This document shows positions 1 to 7,985 of a stretch of DNA of 64,000 nt, piece after piece. The stretch's first letter is position 1. Each line of letters opens with the position of its first letter. The notes below the pieces were generated by a model. That model did no database searches. It was not told the origin of the DNA and worked only from the letters and a program-made list of their open reading frames with translations. The position numbers were made by a program, and so were the translations under genes. The stretch spans positions 6,357-70,356 of the forward strand of contig JAKFCU010000026.1 of NCBI GenBank assembly GCA_036676475.1, read 5' to 3'. The stretch is from LC029 sp036676475 (lineage in GTDB: Bacteria > Bacillota > Bacilli > Aneurinibacillales > RAOX-1).

Positions 1-1410
1 CAGCTTCCCTCCATTTTGGACAATTTGATTAATTTCATGCCATTGGACCGTCTCCAGGTTCCCTTCGATTATGTTGCTGGCAACGAACCCTGCCATATTT
101 ACCGGATCCTTGGCAGAAGAGTAAGGAGGCGCATAAGCCAGTTCCAAATCTGCTAAATCAAACACAGTTAACCCTGCTTTGATTGCTGTGGCGATAACAT
201 CAATTCGTTTGTCTACACCATCTATCCCTACCCCTTGGGCCCCAAGCACACGACCACCTGCAGGATCAAAAATTAACTTAAAGGATATAGGAGAAGATCC
301 AGGGTAGTATCCCGCATGAGAGCCTGGATGAATATGCAAGACTTGATAAGAGATTCCCAATCTCTTTAGATTTTTCTCATTATTCCCGGTCGTAGCTGCT
401 GTAAAGTCAAACACTTTGACTACTGAAGTTCCAAGTGTTCCCACGTATTTTTGATTCTTTCCATAAATATTGTTGGCCACGATTCGGCCTTGACGGTTGG
501 CAGGACCGGCTAGCGGAATCATTGCAGGCTTCTTGGTGACATAATCCATAACCTCTATGGCATCCCCAATGGCAAAAATATTTTCATCATTGGTTTGCAA
601 ATAGTCATTGACCTGAATGCCTCCCCTTTCTCCCACCTTCAATCCAGCTTCGACGGCCAATTTATTTTCCGGCCTTACCCCAATCGCAAGAATTGTTAAA
701 TCCGTTGGAATTTCCTTCCCGCTGGCTAACACAATGGTATTTCCTTCATCTTTAAACGATTGAACACCATCTTCTAGGATGAGATTAACTCCCTTTTCTT
801 TCAAATGGACGTGAATGATGGATGCCATTTCGTAATCTAAAGGAGCCATTACTTGGTTGGACATTTCCACTATGGTAACATCGATGCCACGACCCACTAG
901 ATTTTCCGCCATTTCCAATCCGATGAATCCTCCACCCACAACAACCGCACGCTGTGACAATTGTATGTCAACATGAGTTTTAATTCGATCCATATCAGGA
1001 ATATTGCGTAGAGTAAATACATGATTTGCCTCTTGAATTCCTGGGATGGGCGGAACAATCGGACTAGCTCCAGGAGATAATACTAAAACATCATAGCTTT
1101 CTTCATAGATTTCTTGGGTTTGTAAGTTTTTGACTTCCACCGTTTTTTTGTCCCGATGAATATGGATGACCTCTGATAAATTACGAATATCAAGATTAAA
1201 TTTTGTACTCATTCCTTCGACCGTTTGCACCAATAATTTATCCCGTTCTTTGATCGTTTCCCCGATATAATAGGGTAATCCGCAGTTGGCAAATGAAATA
1301 AATTCGCCTCGTTCGAACATAATTATATGCGACGTTTCATCTAATCTTCTTAAACGAGCCGCTGTTGTGGCTCCTCCTGCTACTCCACCCACAATTATAA
1401 TTTTCTTCAT
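1..1410 (-). CDS. CoA-disulfide reductase with rhodanese tail (3' end cut by window edge)
   Basis: FAD/NAD(P)H-dependent pyridine nucleotide-disulfide oxidoreductase of the single-cysteine CoA-disulfide reductase/NADH oxidase group. The start at 1410 gives an N-terminal FAD motif (GGVAGGA, residues 8-14) and the group's signature SFANCGLPYY with Cys43, the cysteine that carries the CoA thiol in characterised enzymes. The frame is open for 470 codons to the window edge. Its last residues (PVNMAGFVASN and onwards) match the linker that, in the CoADR-RHD subfamily, leads into a C-terminal rhodanese domain, so the full protein is probably about 550 residues. Expected role: CoA-disulfide, polysulfide or persulfide reduction in redox balance. 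Family assignment is strong; substrate is inferred. Confidence 0.9.
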   Translation of the reverse strand, partial: MKKIIIVGGVAGGATTAARLRRLDETSHIIMFERGEFISFANCGLPYYIGETIKERDKLLVQTVEGMSTKFNLDIRNLSEVIHIHRDKKTVEVKNLQTQEIYEESYDVLVLSPGASPIVPPIPGIQEANHVFTLRNIPDMDRIKTHVDIQLSQRAVVVGGGFIGLEMAENLVGRGIDVTIVEMSNQVMAPLDYEMASIIHVHLKEKGVNLILEDGVQSFKDEGNTIVLASGKEIPTDLTILAIGVRPENKLAVEAGLKVGERGGIQVNDYLQTNDENIFAIGDAIEVMDYVTKKPAMIPLAGPANRQGRIVANNIYGKNQKYVGTLGTSVVKVFDFTAATTGNNEKNLKRLGISYQVLHIHPGSHAGYYPGSSPISFKLIFDPAGGRVLGAQGVGIDGVDKRIDVIATAIKAGLTVFDLADLELAYAPPYSSAKDPVNMAGFVASNIIEGNLETVQWHEINQIVQNGGKL

Positions 1411-1846
1411 GTTCTTCTCTCCTTTTCTAAATTAATTTTTAAAAGTTTTACTTCATGAGTTAAGTATAATCGGTATGATTAATTTTGGATGTGGGAAAAA
1501 TCACATATACATGTATAGGTATATACCCAGTCAAAAAAACTCCTCAATTTCAACTAAGTAGATTTCAATGGTTTCCTTCACTTTACCAACAATGGATGGC
1601 AGACTCACCTTTTACATTAAGGATTATTTTCCAAATTTGTGCTGTGAACAAAGCCAGTGGGTTCAACACTGGCTTTAAAATGTACCTTATGCTTTTGGAA
1701 TATAAGTAACAGGAACTTCCCAAATTCATCTTTCTCCATTTTTTTCATCCCATTATACACATTCATTGTGGGTTTAGGACAAGTGAATTTGCACACATAG
1801 CCCATATGGGGGAATGTTTTTCGATACTGATCCACTCAACGCAAAC
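1411..1846. other. 436-bp intergenic region between CoADR and spoVS
   Basis: No convincing gene. Short open frames on both strands have no ribosome binding site or recognisable product. It contains a perfect 10-bp stem hairpin at 1650-1676, a likely end signal for spoVS, and a 10-bp palindrome CCCATATGGG at 1801-1810. The AT-rich stretch 1460-1490 probably carries the promoter of the CoADR gene on the minus strand, but no clean -35/-10 pair could be fixed. Confidence 0.5.
1650..1676 (-). terminator. Putative terminator hairpin downstream of spoVS
   Basis: Perfect 10-bp inverted repeat AAAGCCAGTG / CACTGGCTTT around a 7-nt loop, about 170 bp after the spoVS stop. The following T-run is short, so this could be a structure with weak termination or only processing. 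Confidence 0.4.
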
Positions 1847-2119
1847 CTATCGTTTTTTTCTAGGACCTAAAATTAATTTAATTGCTGTTCTTTTTTCATT
1901 ATTGATTAAAACATCTATAAATGCCGGAACAAAAACCAGATCAACACCGCTAGGAGCTACGAATCCTCTTGCAATTGCAATGGCTTTAATTGCTTGATTT
2001 AAAGCACCAGCTCCTATCGCTTGAATTTCTGTATTACCTCTTTCTCTTAATACATTTGCAATTGCACCTGCAACTGAATTCGGATTTGATTTTGATGATA
2101 CTTTTAATATATTATCCAT
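1847..2119 (-). CDS. spoVS: Stage V sporulation protein S
   Basis: 90-residue SpoVS-family protein, an Alba-like small nucleic-acid-binding fold needed for late sporulation in Bacillus. The diagnostic blocks are all present: LKVSSKSNPNSVAGAIANVLRE at the N-terminus, IQAIGAGALNQAIKAIAIARGFVAPSG in the middle and the closing RTAIKLI. Length is close to the usual 86. The central pocket segment (LVFVPAFIDVLINN) and the basic tail PRKKR differ from the common Bacillus form, so it may be a second paralogue. The start is supported by a GGGGG ribosome site about 10 nt upstream. It stands alone, transcribed opposite to the gene at 2430. Confidence 0.93.
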   Translation of the reverse strand: MDNILKVSSKSNPNSVAGAIANVLRERGNTEIQAIGAGALNQAIKAIAIARGFVAPSGVDLVFVPAFIDVLINNEKRTAIKLILGPRKKR

Positions 2120-2429
2120 ATAAATTGTTCCCCCTGTTATTTAATCGCTTTTTTTGATCACTGAAATGAATGTAATTAACGTATCTTTAACTTATATTCA
2201 TATCCAAATCAAACAGAACTATTGAACTTGTTCTTGGATACTTTTTGTGCTATTCTCCCGATTGTGCAGTAGCAGAAAAGAGGATTGATGAAATAAGATC
2301 CTCAACAATAGATCCCCGTCATCCATCCAACTAATTTGCCTATGTAACATCTTTTAATATTCCCCCCAAAAATAGAAAGGAAAATTCGAATAGTATATTA
2401 GGAAAAGAATGGAACAAGGAGGAGTTACG
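2120..2429. other. 310-bp divergent intergenic region
   Basis: Lies between the 5' ends of spoVS (minus) and the gene at 2430 (plus), so it must hold both promoters. It is AT-rich. No repeat, hairpin or clear operator was seen. Confidence 0.4.
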
Positions 2430-2858
2430 ATGTTACAGGAAGGCAAATATAGTCCGAACTTCAGCTCCCCTTTTAGAACCATCCATGAACTTCGGAAGCT
2501 AATGAAAGAGGAGATCAAGCAAGAAGTTCGGGAGGAATTAAGGCAGGAGCTGTTTGCCTATCAGCAAAGGGAGTACCGTAGACAAATGGACCAATGGATG
2601 AGGCTCATCCCCAGTGAGGCTGAAAAGAAACAGGAGATCATCGCCAACATCAAAGCCCAAAAACGTGTGGAATCCAAGTTGGAAAAAGAAGCATTGCTCT
2701 TATGGGATCAAAAACCATCCAATGAACGAATGAAGCGCATTGGATGGTTCCGTTGGGAAGAAAATCGTGAACGCCGCGAACAATTTGTAAGGACATATAT
2801 TGAGGAACATTTCGAGTATCATTTGAAGAAGGAATTAAAAGTAAATATCATGATTTGA
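2430..2858 (+). CDS. Hypothetical charged helical protein
   Basis: Protein of 142 residues, very rich in Glu, Lys and Arg and predicted almost wholly alpha-helical (for example KEEIKQEVREELRQEL near residue 25-45). No signal peptide, membrane segment or cysteine motif. I chose the ATG at 2430 because AAGGAGG lies 7 nt before it; the in-frame ATG at 2409 has no such site. A strong terminator follows at 2920. I do not recognise the family. The acidic/basic helix pattern would fit a cytoplasmic coiled-coil or nucleic-acid-associated accessory protein, but nothing in the surroundings gives a function. Confidence 0.7.
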   Translation: MLQEGKYSPNFSSPFRTIHELRKLMKEEIKQEVREELRQELFAYQQREYRRQMDQWMRLIPSEAEKKQEIIANIKAQKRVESKLEKEALLLWDQKPSNERMKRIGWFRWEENRERREQFVRTYIEEHFEYHLKKELKVNIMI

Positions 2859-2918
2859 TCTCTTACAGAGGTATCGCCGACAAAACGAAGAAAACACGCT
2901 AAGCCATTTTTTACATGA

Positions 2919-2962
2919 AAAAGCCGGATTCCTGCACAAAGAGGTTCCGGCTTTCTTTGTTT
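2919..2962 (+). terminator. Intrinsic terminator after the 2430 gene
   Basis: Stem AAAGCCGGA / TCCGGCTTT (2920-2928 with 2946-2954) with a 17-nt loop, followed by CTTTGTTT. It is placed 60 bp after the stop codon of the gene at 2430-2858. Confidence 0.8.
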
Positions 2963-3173
2963 AAGTGTTCAACGGCCTTAATGATTTTAAGGTAGTGAAT
3001 GGGTCACTATCAAAATTATCCGATGTTATGCTCCACTCTATCGATAAACCAAGCGACTATCTGAAAATAGAACCCCTTTTAAGAGGGCGAATCACAAGCC
3101 ACGGAGGTGCAAATCAATTGGGCGGCTGTCCTTTAGGCCCATCAAGAATGAATGACAATCGTGAGGTAATCTA

Positions 3174-3210
3174 AAAAAGATTGATCCGCCTAAGCAAATC
3201 AATCTTTTGA
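3174..3210 (-). terminator. Intrinsic terminator of the two-gene small-protein unit
   Basis: Read on the minus strand: an 11-bp stem AAAAGATTGAT / ATCAATCTTTT closed by a 12-nt loop and followed by a T-run. It starts about 25 bp after the stop codon of the gene at 3234-3500. Confidence 0.8.
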
Positions 3211-3233
3211 AAAGGTCCTATTCTTCTGACTAT

Positions 3234-3500
3234 TTATCGAGAGAGATTACGTTTCAGCTCATTCAACCCACTTCCCAATTGCTTCAATTGTTGTTGAATT
3301 TGGTTGAATTGCTGATCTTCCAATGATTGAGCTGAGAAGCTTTGTGGTTGGGGGGGTTGAGGAGGTTCCTGAGGAAATAATGGAATGGCATGATTGGAGG
3401 AATCGTTCAGCCGAGTGGTTTTATCGATGGCTAATATAATAAAACCAATTGCAATAATCCATAATGCAATTACGACCACATCATCATCACAATCAAACAC
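3234..3500 (-). CDS. Small single-pass membrane protein with Q-rich tail
   Basis: 88 residues. A short acidic N-terminus (MFDCDDD) is followed by one hydrophobic segment (about residues 8-25), a Pro-rich linker (PQEPPQPPQPQ) and a Gln-rich amphipathic helix ending LKQLGSGLNELKRNLSR. It sits 15 bp downstream of a gene with the same architecture (3516-3803) and shares its terminator, so the two are probably co-expressed and may form a hetero-oligomer through the helical tails. I do not recognise either family. Confidence 0.65.
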   Translation of the reverse strand: MFDCDDDVVVIALWIIAIGFIILAIDKTTRLNDSSNHAIPLFPQEPPQPPQPQSFSAQSLEDQQFNQIQQQLKQLGSGLNELKRNLSR

Positions 3501-3515
3501 TGATATCTCCCCACC

Positions 3516-3803
3516 TTATCCATATTTTTTTCTTTTCTTGATTTGTTGTTCTATTTCTTTTAGATCCTGATGCATCTGCCATAATTGCATTTGAATTTGT
3601 TGCTTCTGGAGCTGTTTCTTTTGCATAGCTATCTGAATTTGAAGATCATCAACTTGTTGCTGCATTTGGTCACTGGTTGAATTCGATTGTTCAGCCGGAG
3701 GCTCAACGCTAACAGTTGCCCCTATAGCGGCCATAAAATCGGCCATGACCGTTAACCAAGCCCCTACGAGTACGAGATCATCCCCCACATTTCCGTTCCC
3801 CAT
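3516..3803 (-). CDS. Small protein, hydrophobic head and long Q/K-rich coiled coil
   Basis: 95 residues. The N-terminus (GNGNVGDDLVLVG) leads into a hydrophobic stretch (about 10-32), followed by a Ser/Glu linker and a 50-residue coiled-coil helix dominated by Gln and Lys, ending in IKKRKKYG. It is the upstream partner of the gene at 3234 with the same order of elements: acid residues, hydrophobic segment, Gln-rich helix. The acid-flanked hydrophobic head resembles small sporulation/spore-surface peptides of Bacillales, but that is inference only. Confidence 0.65.
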   Translation of the reverse strand: MGNGNVGDDLVLVGAWLTVMADFMAAIGATVSVEPPAEQSNSTSDQMQQQVDDLQIQIAMQKKQLQKQQIQMQLWQMHQDLKEIEQQIKKRKKYG

Positions 3804-3916
3804 TTCTACACCTCAATAAAACATTATTCTTGATAGTCTATTCCATCGCCTGCCAAAGGTGATCACCTACATGGCATCACGAATTCGAATATTTATATTT
3901 TTCTTTCAATTAACCC

Positions 3917-3947
3917 TTGACTGTAGTACATTATGAAATGGTATAAT
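3917..3947 (+). promoter_or_regulatory. Sigma-A type promoter of the guanylate-kinase-like gene
   Basis: TTGACT at 3917-3922 and TATAAT at 3942-3947 with a 19-bp spacer, 35 bp before the start codon at 3982. The spacer is slightly longer than optimal. Confidence 0.7.
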
Positions 3948-3981
3948 ATGTATTATTAAAACAAAGAAGGGAGCGATCCTC

Positions 3982-4557
3982 ATGGATGGAAGAGCTTTAT
4001 TATTTGTGGGACCTGATGGTTCTGGTCGTTTTACTTTAGCAGAGGCGATGGGGATTACCTTTCAAATTCCAAGAGTAATTTCCTATACCACTCGGCTGCA
4101 ACGCGAACACGAAACGAATGGAAAAGAATATTTTTTCGTTAGTGAAGAGGAATTTTTAAATATGGAACAGGCTGAAGAATTTATAGAAAGCGTAGTGGCA
4201 GATGGATATAAGTATGGTATTAAAAAGAATGATTGTGAACAACTGCTAAACGAAGCAGGCAGTTTCTTTGCCATCTTAAGTCCTGAGGGTTGTGAGATCT
4301 TCAAAAATGTATTTTCCAAAACCTTAACCATATTTGTATATGCCAATAAGGAAACCGTAATGGAACGTCAAAAACGACGTGGGGATGATCCTCAAACCAT
4401 CGAAAGACATATTAGTCATTATGAGCAGGTTATGGAATACCAATCCTCATGTGATATCGTTATTCCAAATTACGATTTAGCCAGTACTGCCCAAGAATTA
4501 ACAAAGCGTGTCGAACAATACCTCGACTTGAGCTACCATCCAGATAGTAAATATTAA
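3982..4557 (+). CDS. Guanylate-kinase-like P-loop protein
   Basis: 191 residues with the guanylate kinase fold layout: P-loop GPDGSGRFT (10-18), the GMP-binding block ISYTTRLQREHETNGKEY (about 34-51) and a late KRRGDD lid-like segment. In true Gmk the P-loop reads GxSGxGK(S/T); here Lys is replaced by Arg16 and the following Ser by Phe17. That Lys contacts the phosphates, so catalysis may be weak or lost. This is unlikely to be the housekeeping gmk. It is a single-gene unit with its own promoter and terminator and a GAAGGGAG ribosome site. Fold assignment is strong; activity is uncertain. Confidence 0.8.
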   Translation: MDGRALLFVGPDGSGRFTLAEAMGITFQIPRVISYTTRLQREHETNGKEYFFVSEEEFLNMEQAEEFIESVVADGYKYGIKKNDCEQLLNEAGSFFAILSPEGCEIFKNVFSKTLTIFVYANKETVMERQKRRGDDPQTIERHISHYEQVMEYQSSCDIVIPNYDLASTAQELTKRVEQYLDLSYHPDSKY

Positions 4558-4565
4558 TGAAAGTA

Positions 4566-4603
4566 ATCTCCCCCATGTTATGATTGGGGGGATCTTTTGT
4601 TTA
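4566..4603 (+). terminator. Intrinsic terminator of the guanylate-kinase-like gene
   Basis: GC-rich stem ATCTCCCCC / GGGGGGAT with an 11-nt loop followed by CTTTTGTTT, starting about 10 bp after the stop codon. It overlaps the end of the convergent gene at 4601. Confidence 0.85.
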
Positions 4604-4822
4604 TGGCTGTAAAAGTTTTTTCAATTCCTCTAGCTTTTTCCAATCATTTGTACTTTTTAGCGCCTTGACTTTGTTAGTGCCTCTACAACGATCGCATAAG
4701 TACCCAATTACATGATCTGCTAGGTCTGGTTTATTCTCGGTTTTACTTTTACCTCGATAAACCGCGTAAATGTGAGCAGCTAACTTTTCCCCGCACTGAA
4801 AACAATGATCCCTTTGTTCCAT
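4601..4822 (-). CDS. Small zinc-ribbon protein
   Basis: 73 residues with two CxxC knuckles, CFQC (about 8-11) and CDRC (about 43-46), spaced as in a zinc ribbon, and a charged helical C-terminus (KKLEELKKLL). The GAGGAAGG ribosome site supports the start. Probably a small Zn-binding cytoplasmic protein; no function can be assigned. It converges with the guanylate-kinase-like gene. Confidence 0.7.
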   Translation of the reverse strand: MEQRDHCFQCGEKLAAHIYAVYRGKSKTENKPDLADHVIGYLCDRCRGTNKVKALKSTNDWKKLEELKKLLQP

Positions 4823-4910
4823 CCACTTTCACCTTCCTCGCATGAGTGATGGTAAACTCCCCACTTTTTCCCTTAACAGCTTTCTATAGGTTTCCATCTC
4901 GGGGAATTCG

Positions 4911-4956
4911 GGCATAAAAAAGATCTTCCCTATTTTTCTTATCTTTCGTATGCCCA
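4911..4956. other. Long imperfect stem-loop
   Basis: Arms GGGCATA-AA-AAAGAT and ATCTTT-CG-TATGCCC form 13 base pairs interrupted by a 2x2 internal loop, around a 16-nt pyrimidine-rich loop. It lies between the stop of the membrane protein at 4977 and the start of the gene at 4822 (both minus). No T-run follows, so it may be a processing or leader structure rather than a terminator. Confidence 0.45.
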
Positions 4957-4976
4957 TGTTTAGTGCTATTCATCCT

Positions 4977-5174
4977 TTATGCCCAGTATAGGAAGAGGAC
5001 AAATAGGATTAAAGAAATTAGAGTAGTAACACTATAAATCCATGTTAATCGAGAAAAATTTTCTTTTGTTTTTTCACCATATTGTGTTTCTCCTGGTTTT
5101 CTTGCCACCCAAATCGTTGCGACTAAAGATAAGACAATCAGGATAAAGCTAATGGTATAGAGTAATATCTCCAT
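4977..5174 (-). CDS. Small two-pass membrane protein
   Basis: 65 residues: an N-terminal hydrophobic segment (about 3-24), a polar positively charged loop (ARKPGETQYGEKTKENFSRL) and a second hydrophobic segment (about 43-64) ending in tryptophan. Both ends are likely on the same side of the membrane. No family recognised. Confidence 0.6.
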   Translation of the reverse strand: MEILLYTISFILIVLSLVATIWVARKPGETQYGEKTKENFSRLTWIYSVTTLISLILFVLFLYWA

Positions 5175-5363
5175 GGTATACTTCCTCTCAATCTAATTTA
5201 TACCATTAATACTATAATAACATCGTCTAAGATTGAGTGATGTTTATCACTATAAAATTTGACAAATTAAATGATTTATAGCCATTTTCTTCATTAAGAT
5301 TACCTGCCTTCTAATTTCTATTCATTATCCTATTATACTATAGGAATAGGGAATACCATCAAA

Positions 5364-5389
5364 TAAAAAAAAGGCCAAAAAAGGCCTTT
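5364..5389 (-). terminator. Terminator of the sulfate assimilation genes
   Basis: On the minus strand AAAGGCC-TTTTTT-GGCCTTT followed by a T-run. The stem begins at the cysC stop codon itself, so translation and termination signals abut. Confidence 0.85.
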
Positions 5390-5996
5390 AAAGAATCAAG
5401 CTGTTCGTTTTTAAATAATCAATAATGTAATCGACCGCTTCATCAATCGATAATCGATCGGTTTCCACGATCAAATCTGGATTGATTGGTTCCTCATAAG
5501 GGGAAGAAATTCCCGTAAAATCTGGGATTTGCCCGTTTCGAGCCTTCTGGTAAAGCCCTTTCGGATCCCTATTCTCACATTCTTCCAAAGAGCATTTAAT
5601 ATAAATCTCCATAAATTCATCTGATTCCACTAGATCTCGTGCAATTTGACGATCCTCGCGAAACGGGGAAATGAACGCAGTGACAACAATGGTTCCCGCA
5701 TCGACAAATAGCTTTGCCACTTCGGAGATTCTTCGGATATTTTCTTTTCGATCTTCTGCACTGAAACCCAAATCCTTGTTTAAACCGTGACGTACATTAT
5801 CCCCATCTAAAAGGTAGCTGCGAATCCCTTGTTCGTACAATCGCTTTTCTAAGGCATTCGCTATAGTTGATTTTCCGGAACCGGATAGACCGGTAAACCA
5901 TAGGATGCCGCTCTTATGTTGATTGAGTTTTTGGCGATCTATTTTATTAATGGTGGAAGAGTGCCAGACAATATTATTCGTTGTTTTGGTAGACAT
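5388..5996 (-). CDS. cysC: Adenylylsulfate (APS) kinase
   Basis: Phosphorylates adenosine 5'-phosphosulfate to PAPS. It shows the P-loop FTGLSGSGKST (about 34-44), the DGDNVRHGLNKDLGF block that binds APS, and the ISPFREDR and DPKGLYQKAR motifs of the family; 202 residues is the usual size. The start at 5996 has a GGAGGAAGG site and lies 4 bp after the sat stop; an in-frame upstream extension lacks a site. It is the last gene of the sulfur cluster. Since CysH here looks like an APS reductase, CysC may serve PAPS-dependent sulfation rather than the main reductive route. Confidence 0.96.
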   Translation of the reverse strand: MSTKTTNNIVWHSSTINKIDRQKLNQHKSGILWFTGLSGSGKSTIANALEKRLYEQGIRSYLLDGDNVRHGLNKDLGFSAEDRKENIRRISEVAKLFVDAGTIVVTAFISPFREDRQIARDLVESDEFMEIYIKCSLEECENRDPKGLYQKARNGQIPDFTGISSPYEEPINPDLIVETDRLSIDEAVDYIIDYLKTNSLIL

Positions 5997-6000
5997 GTTC

Positions 6001-7152
6001 TTACCTTCCTCCTGCAGTCTGTAAGCCCTCAATCAGTACTTCCACGACTTCTTTACGGCTGAATTCAGGCGGAGGGGTCTGACCATTGCTCAACATTTCT
6101 CTTACCTTAGTGCCTGACAGAATCACGCGATCTTCCGTGCTATGCGGACAAGTTTTGGTGGAAGCCATGTTCCCGCATTTTTTGCAGAAAAAGCTGTGTT
6201 CAAAGAACAAGGGAGTAATTCCAAGCTCGTCTTCATTAAAGTTTTGGAAAATGAGCTGAGCATCGTAGGTTCCATAATAATTGCCTACTCCTGCGTGATC
6301 CCGACCTACAATAAAGTGTGTACATCCATAATTTTTACGAACCATCGCATGGAAAATCGCTTCTCTTGGTCCTGCATATCTCATGGCAGCTGGGAAAACA
6401 GCTAGGAAAACGCGATCAAGCGGATAGTAGTTTTTAAGCAATACCTGATAACTCCTCATACGCACATCAGCAGGAATGTCATCCGATTTCGTTTCCCCAA
6501 CTAATGGATTCAAGAACAGCCCATCTACAATTTCCAGAGCCGATTTTTGGATGTATTCGTGTGCACGATGAACTGGATTGCGCGTTTGAAATCCAACCAC
6601 GGTTTTCCATCCTTTTTCCTCAAAGACGGCCCTCGTCTCGACCGGATCTAAGTGAAATTCCTTAAATTCATTTTTTTCAGGACGCTTCACGAGGGTAATC
6701 GGACCTCCCAAGTAAACCGTAGGGCGCTCGAACAATTTACTCACACCAGGATGGGCCATCTCGGTTGTTCGATAGACCTGTTCGGCTTCCACTTGTTTGT
6801 CAGGTCGATAGATTTCTTCCAGCGTTATTACACCATAAACGACACCATTCTGGACAAGCTTGATTCGCTCTCCGATCGTAAGCTGTTCCGCCTTATCTTC
6901 GGAAACAGGTAAGGTGACCGGTATGCTCCAAACCTGACCGTTAGAAAGACGCATTTGGTTTACAACGTTTTCGTAATCTTCTTTGCCCATAAATCCAGTC
7001 AGCGGACTAAAGGCACCAATTGCGATCAATTCAAGATCGGATAAGGAAAAGTTATCCAGTTCAATTTCCTTTGTCAGGTTTGTGATATCCAATTCAAGAT
7101 CTACTCGATTTACTAGTTTTCCACCATGGGGTATGCTTATGCTAATGCTCAT
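6001..7152 (-). CDS. sat: Sulfate adenylyltransferase (ATP sulfurylase)
   Basis: Activates sulfate with ATP to APS. 383-residue homo-oligomeric type. Diagnostic motifs: QTRNPVHRAHEY (the QxRNPxHxxH substrate loop), GRDHAGVG and the MRYAGPREA segment. A CxxC...C cluster (CKKCGNMASTKTCPH, near residue 320) is the zinc-binding insert seen in this bacterial group. The ATG at 7152 follows GGAGG by 8 nt; the longer TTG reading would place the ribosome site inside the gene. It lies 28 bp after cysH and 4 bp before cysC. Confidence 0.97.
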   Translation of the reverse strand: MSISISIPHGGKLVNRVDLELDITNLTKEIELDNFSLSDLELIAIGAFSPLTGFMGKEDYENVVNQMRLSNGQVWSIPVTLPVSEDKAEQLTIGERIKLVQNGVVYGVITLEEIYRPDKQVEAEQVYRTTEMAHPGVSKLFERPTVYLGGPITLVKRPEKNEFKEFHLDPVETRAVFEEKGWKTVVGFQTRNPVHRAHEYIQKSALEIVDGLFLNPLVGETKSDDIPADVRMRSYQVLLKNYYPLDRVFLAVFPAAMRYAGPREAIFHAMVRKNYGCTHFIVGRDHAGVGNYYGTYDAQLIFQNFNEDELGITPLFFEHSFFCKKCGNMASTKTCPHSTEDRVILSGTKVREMLSNGQTPPPEFSRKEVVEVLIEGLQTAGGR

Positions 7153-7180
7153 CTGTTTCTCCTCCAAATTCTATTTTTAA

Positions 7181-7894
7181 TTAGGTATGTAACCCACATT
7201 CGGTTTTTCCTGCATGAGACCATCTACCTGCACGTGTATCCCCTTCGCCTTCCACGGGAAGAGTACAGGTTTCACAGCCAATACTCGGATAGCCTTGATC
7301 ATGAAGCACATTGTAGGTTAACTGAAATGCCTGAATATAATTCCATATATCCTCCCAAGACCAATGAATGAGAGGGCATATTTTAATAGACTCAAATTTC
7401 GCATCCCGATTGACAAATTGCACATGCGCTCTTGTAGGAGATTGCTCTCTGCGCAAACCGGATAACCACGCCCGAGCCCCTTGCAGTGCACGATTCAAAG
7501 GCTTGATTTTACGAAGCTGGCAACAAAGATCTGGATTGGACTTCCATAGCTCTGGACCATACTGAATCATTTGTTCTTCTAACGACAACTCTGGTTCTCT
7601 CAATTCAATCCGGAGTTCAGGATACTTTTCCTTTACCCGATCAATCAACTCATAGGTCTCTTTAAAATGCTTATGCGTTTCTAAAAAGATGATTTTTGCA
7701 TCCTTGCGGACACGGTAGATCAGATCGATCAAAACGATCCCTTCTGCTCCAAAGCTGCAGGCATAGACAAGCTCATCTTGAAATTGATCATATGCCCACT
7801 TGATAACATCAATTGTATCCTTCGCTGCAAGCTGGTTATTAATCTGGTCGAAATCTTCTATTTCTAAAGTCTGAAAAGATAAGGTATGATCCAT
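7181..7894 (-). CDS. cysH: Adenylyl-sulfate (APS) reductase, thioredoxin-dependent
   Basis: Reduces APS (or PAPS) to sulfite. 237 residues. The PP-loop-like AAcore SFGAEGIVLIDL is followed by CCQLRKIKPL, the GCETCTLP motif and the C-terminal KTECGLH. The paired Cys-Cys plus CxxC are the [4Fe-4S] ligands that mark the APS-specific, Bacillus-type branch; KTECGLH carries the catalytic cysteine. Start at 7894 chosen for the GGAGGG site. Follows cysP by 91 bp. Confidence 0.95.
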   Translation of the reverse strand: MDHTLSFQTLEIEDFDQINNQLAAKDTIDVIKWAYDQFQDELVYACSFGAEGIVLIDLIYRVRKDAKIIFLETHKHFKETYELIDRVKEKYPELRIELREPELSLEEQMIQYGPELWKSNPDLCCQLRKIKPLNRALQGARAWLSGLRREQSPTRAHVQFVNRDAKFESIKICPLIHWSWEDIWNYIQAFQLTYNVLHDQGYPSIGCETCTLPVEGEGDTRAGRWSHAGKTECGLHT

Positions 7895-7985
7895 TAGATT
7901 CCCTCCATCATCTATTTGCATTCCTACTCGTCGATTTTACTTCTTGTTGGAATGCCTTGTTGTTCTATAGGGCCGTATTTCAACA

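Noticed and set aside
1617..1835. 72-codon minus-strand frame between CoADR and spoVS
   Set aside because: Runs through the 1650-1676 hairpin, lacks a ribosome site and has no recognisable motif.
2965..3174. 69-codon plus-strand frame starting GTG
   Set aside because: No ribosome site, begins inside the tail of a terminator, composition not protein-like and no recognisable family.
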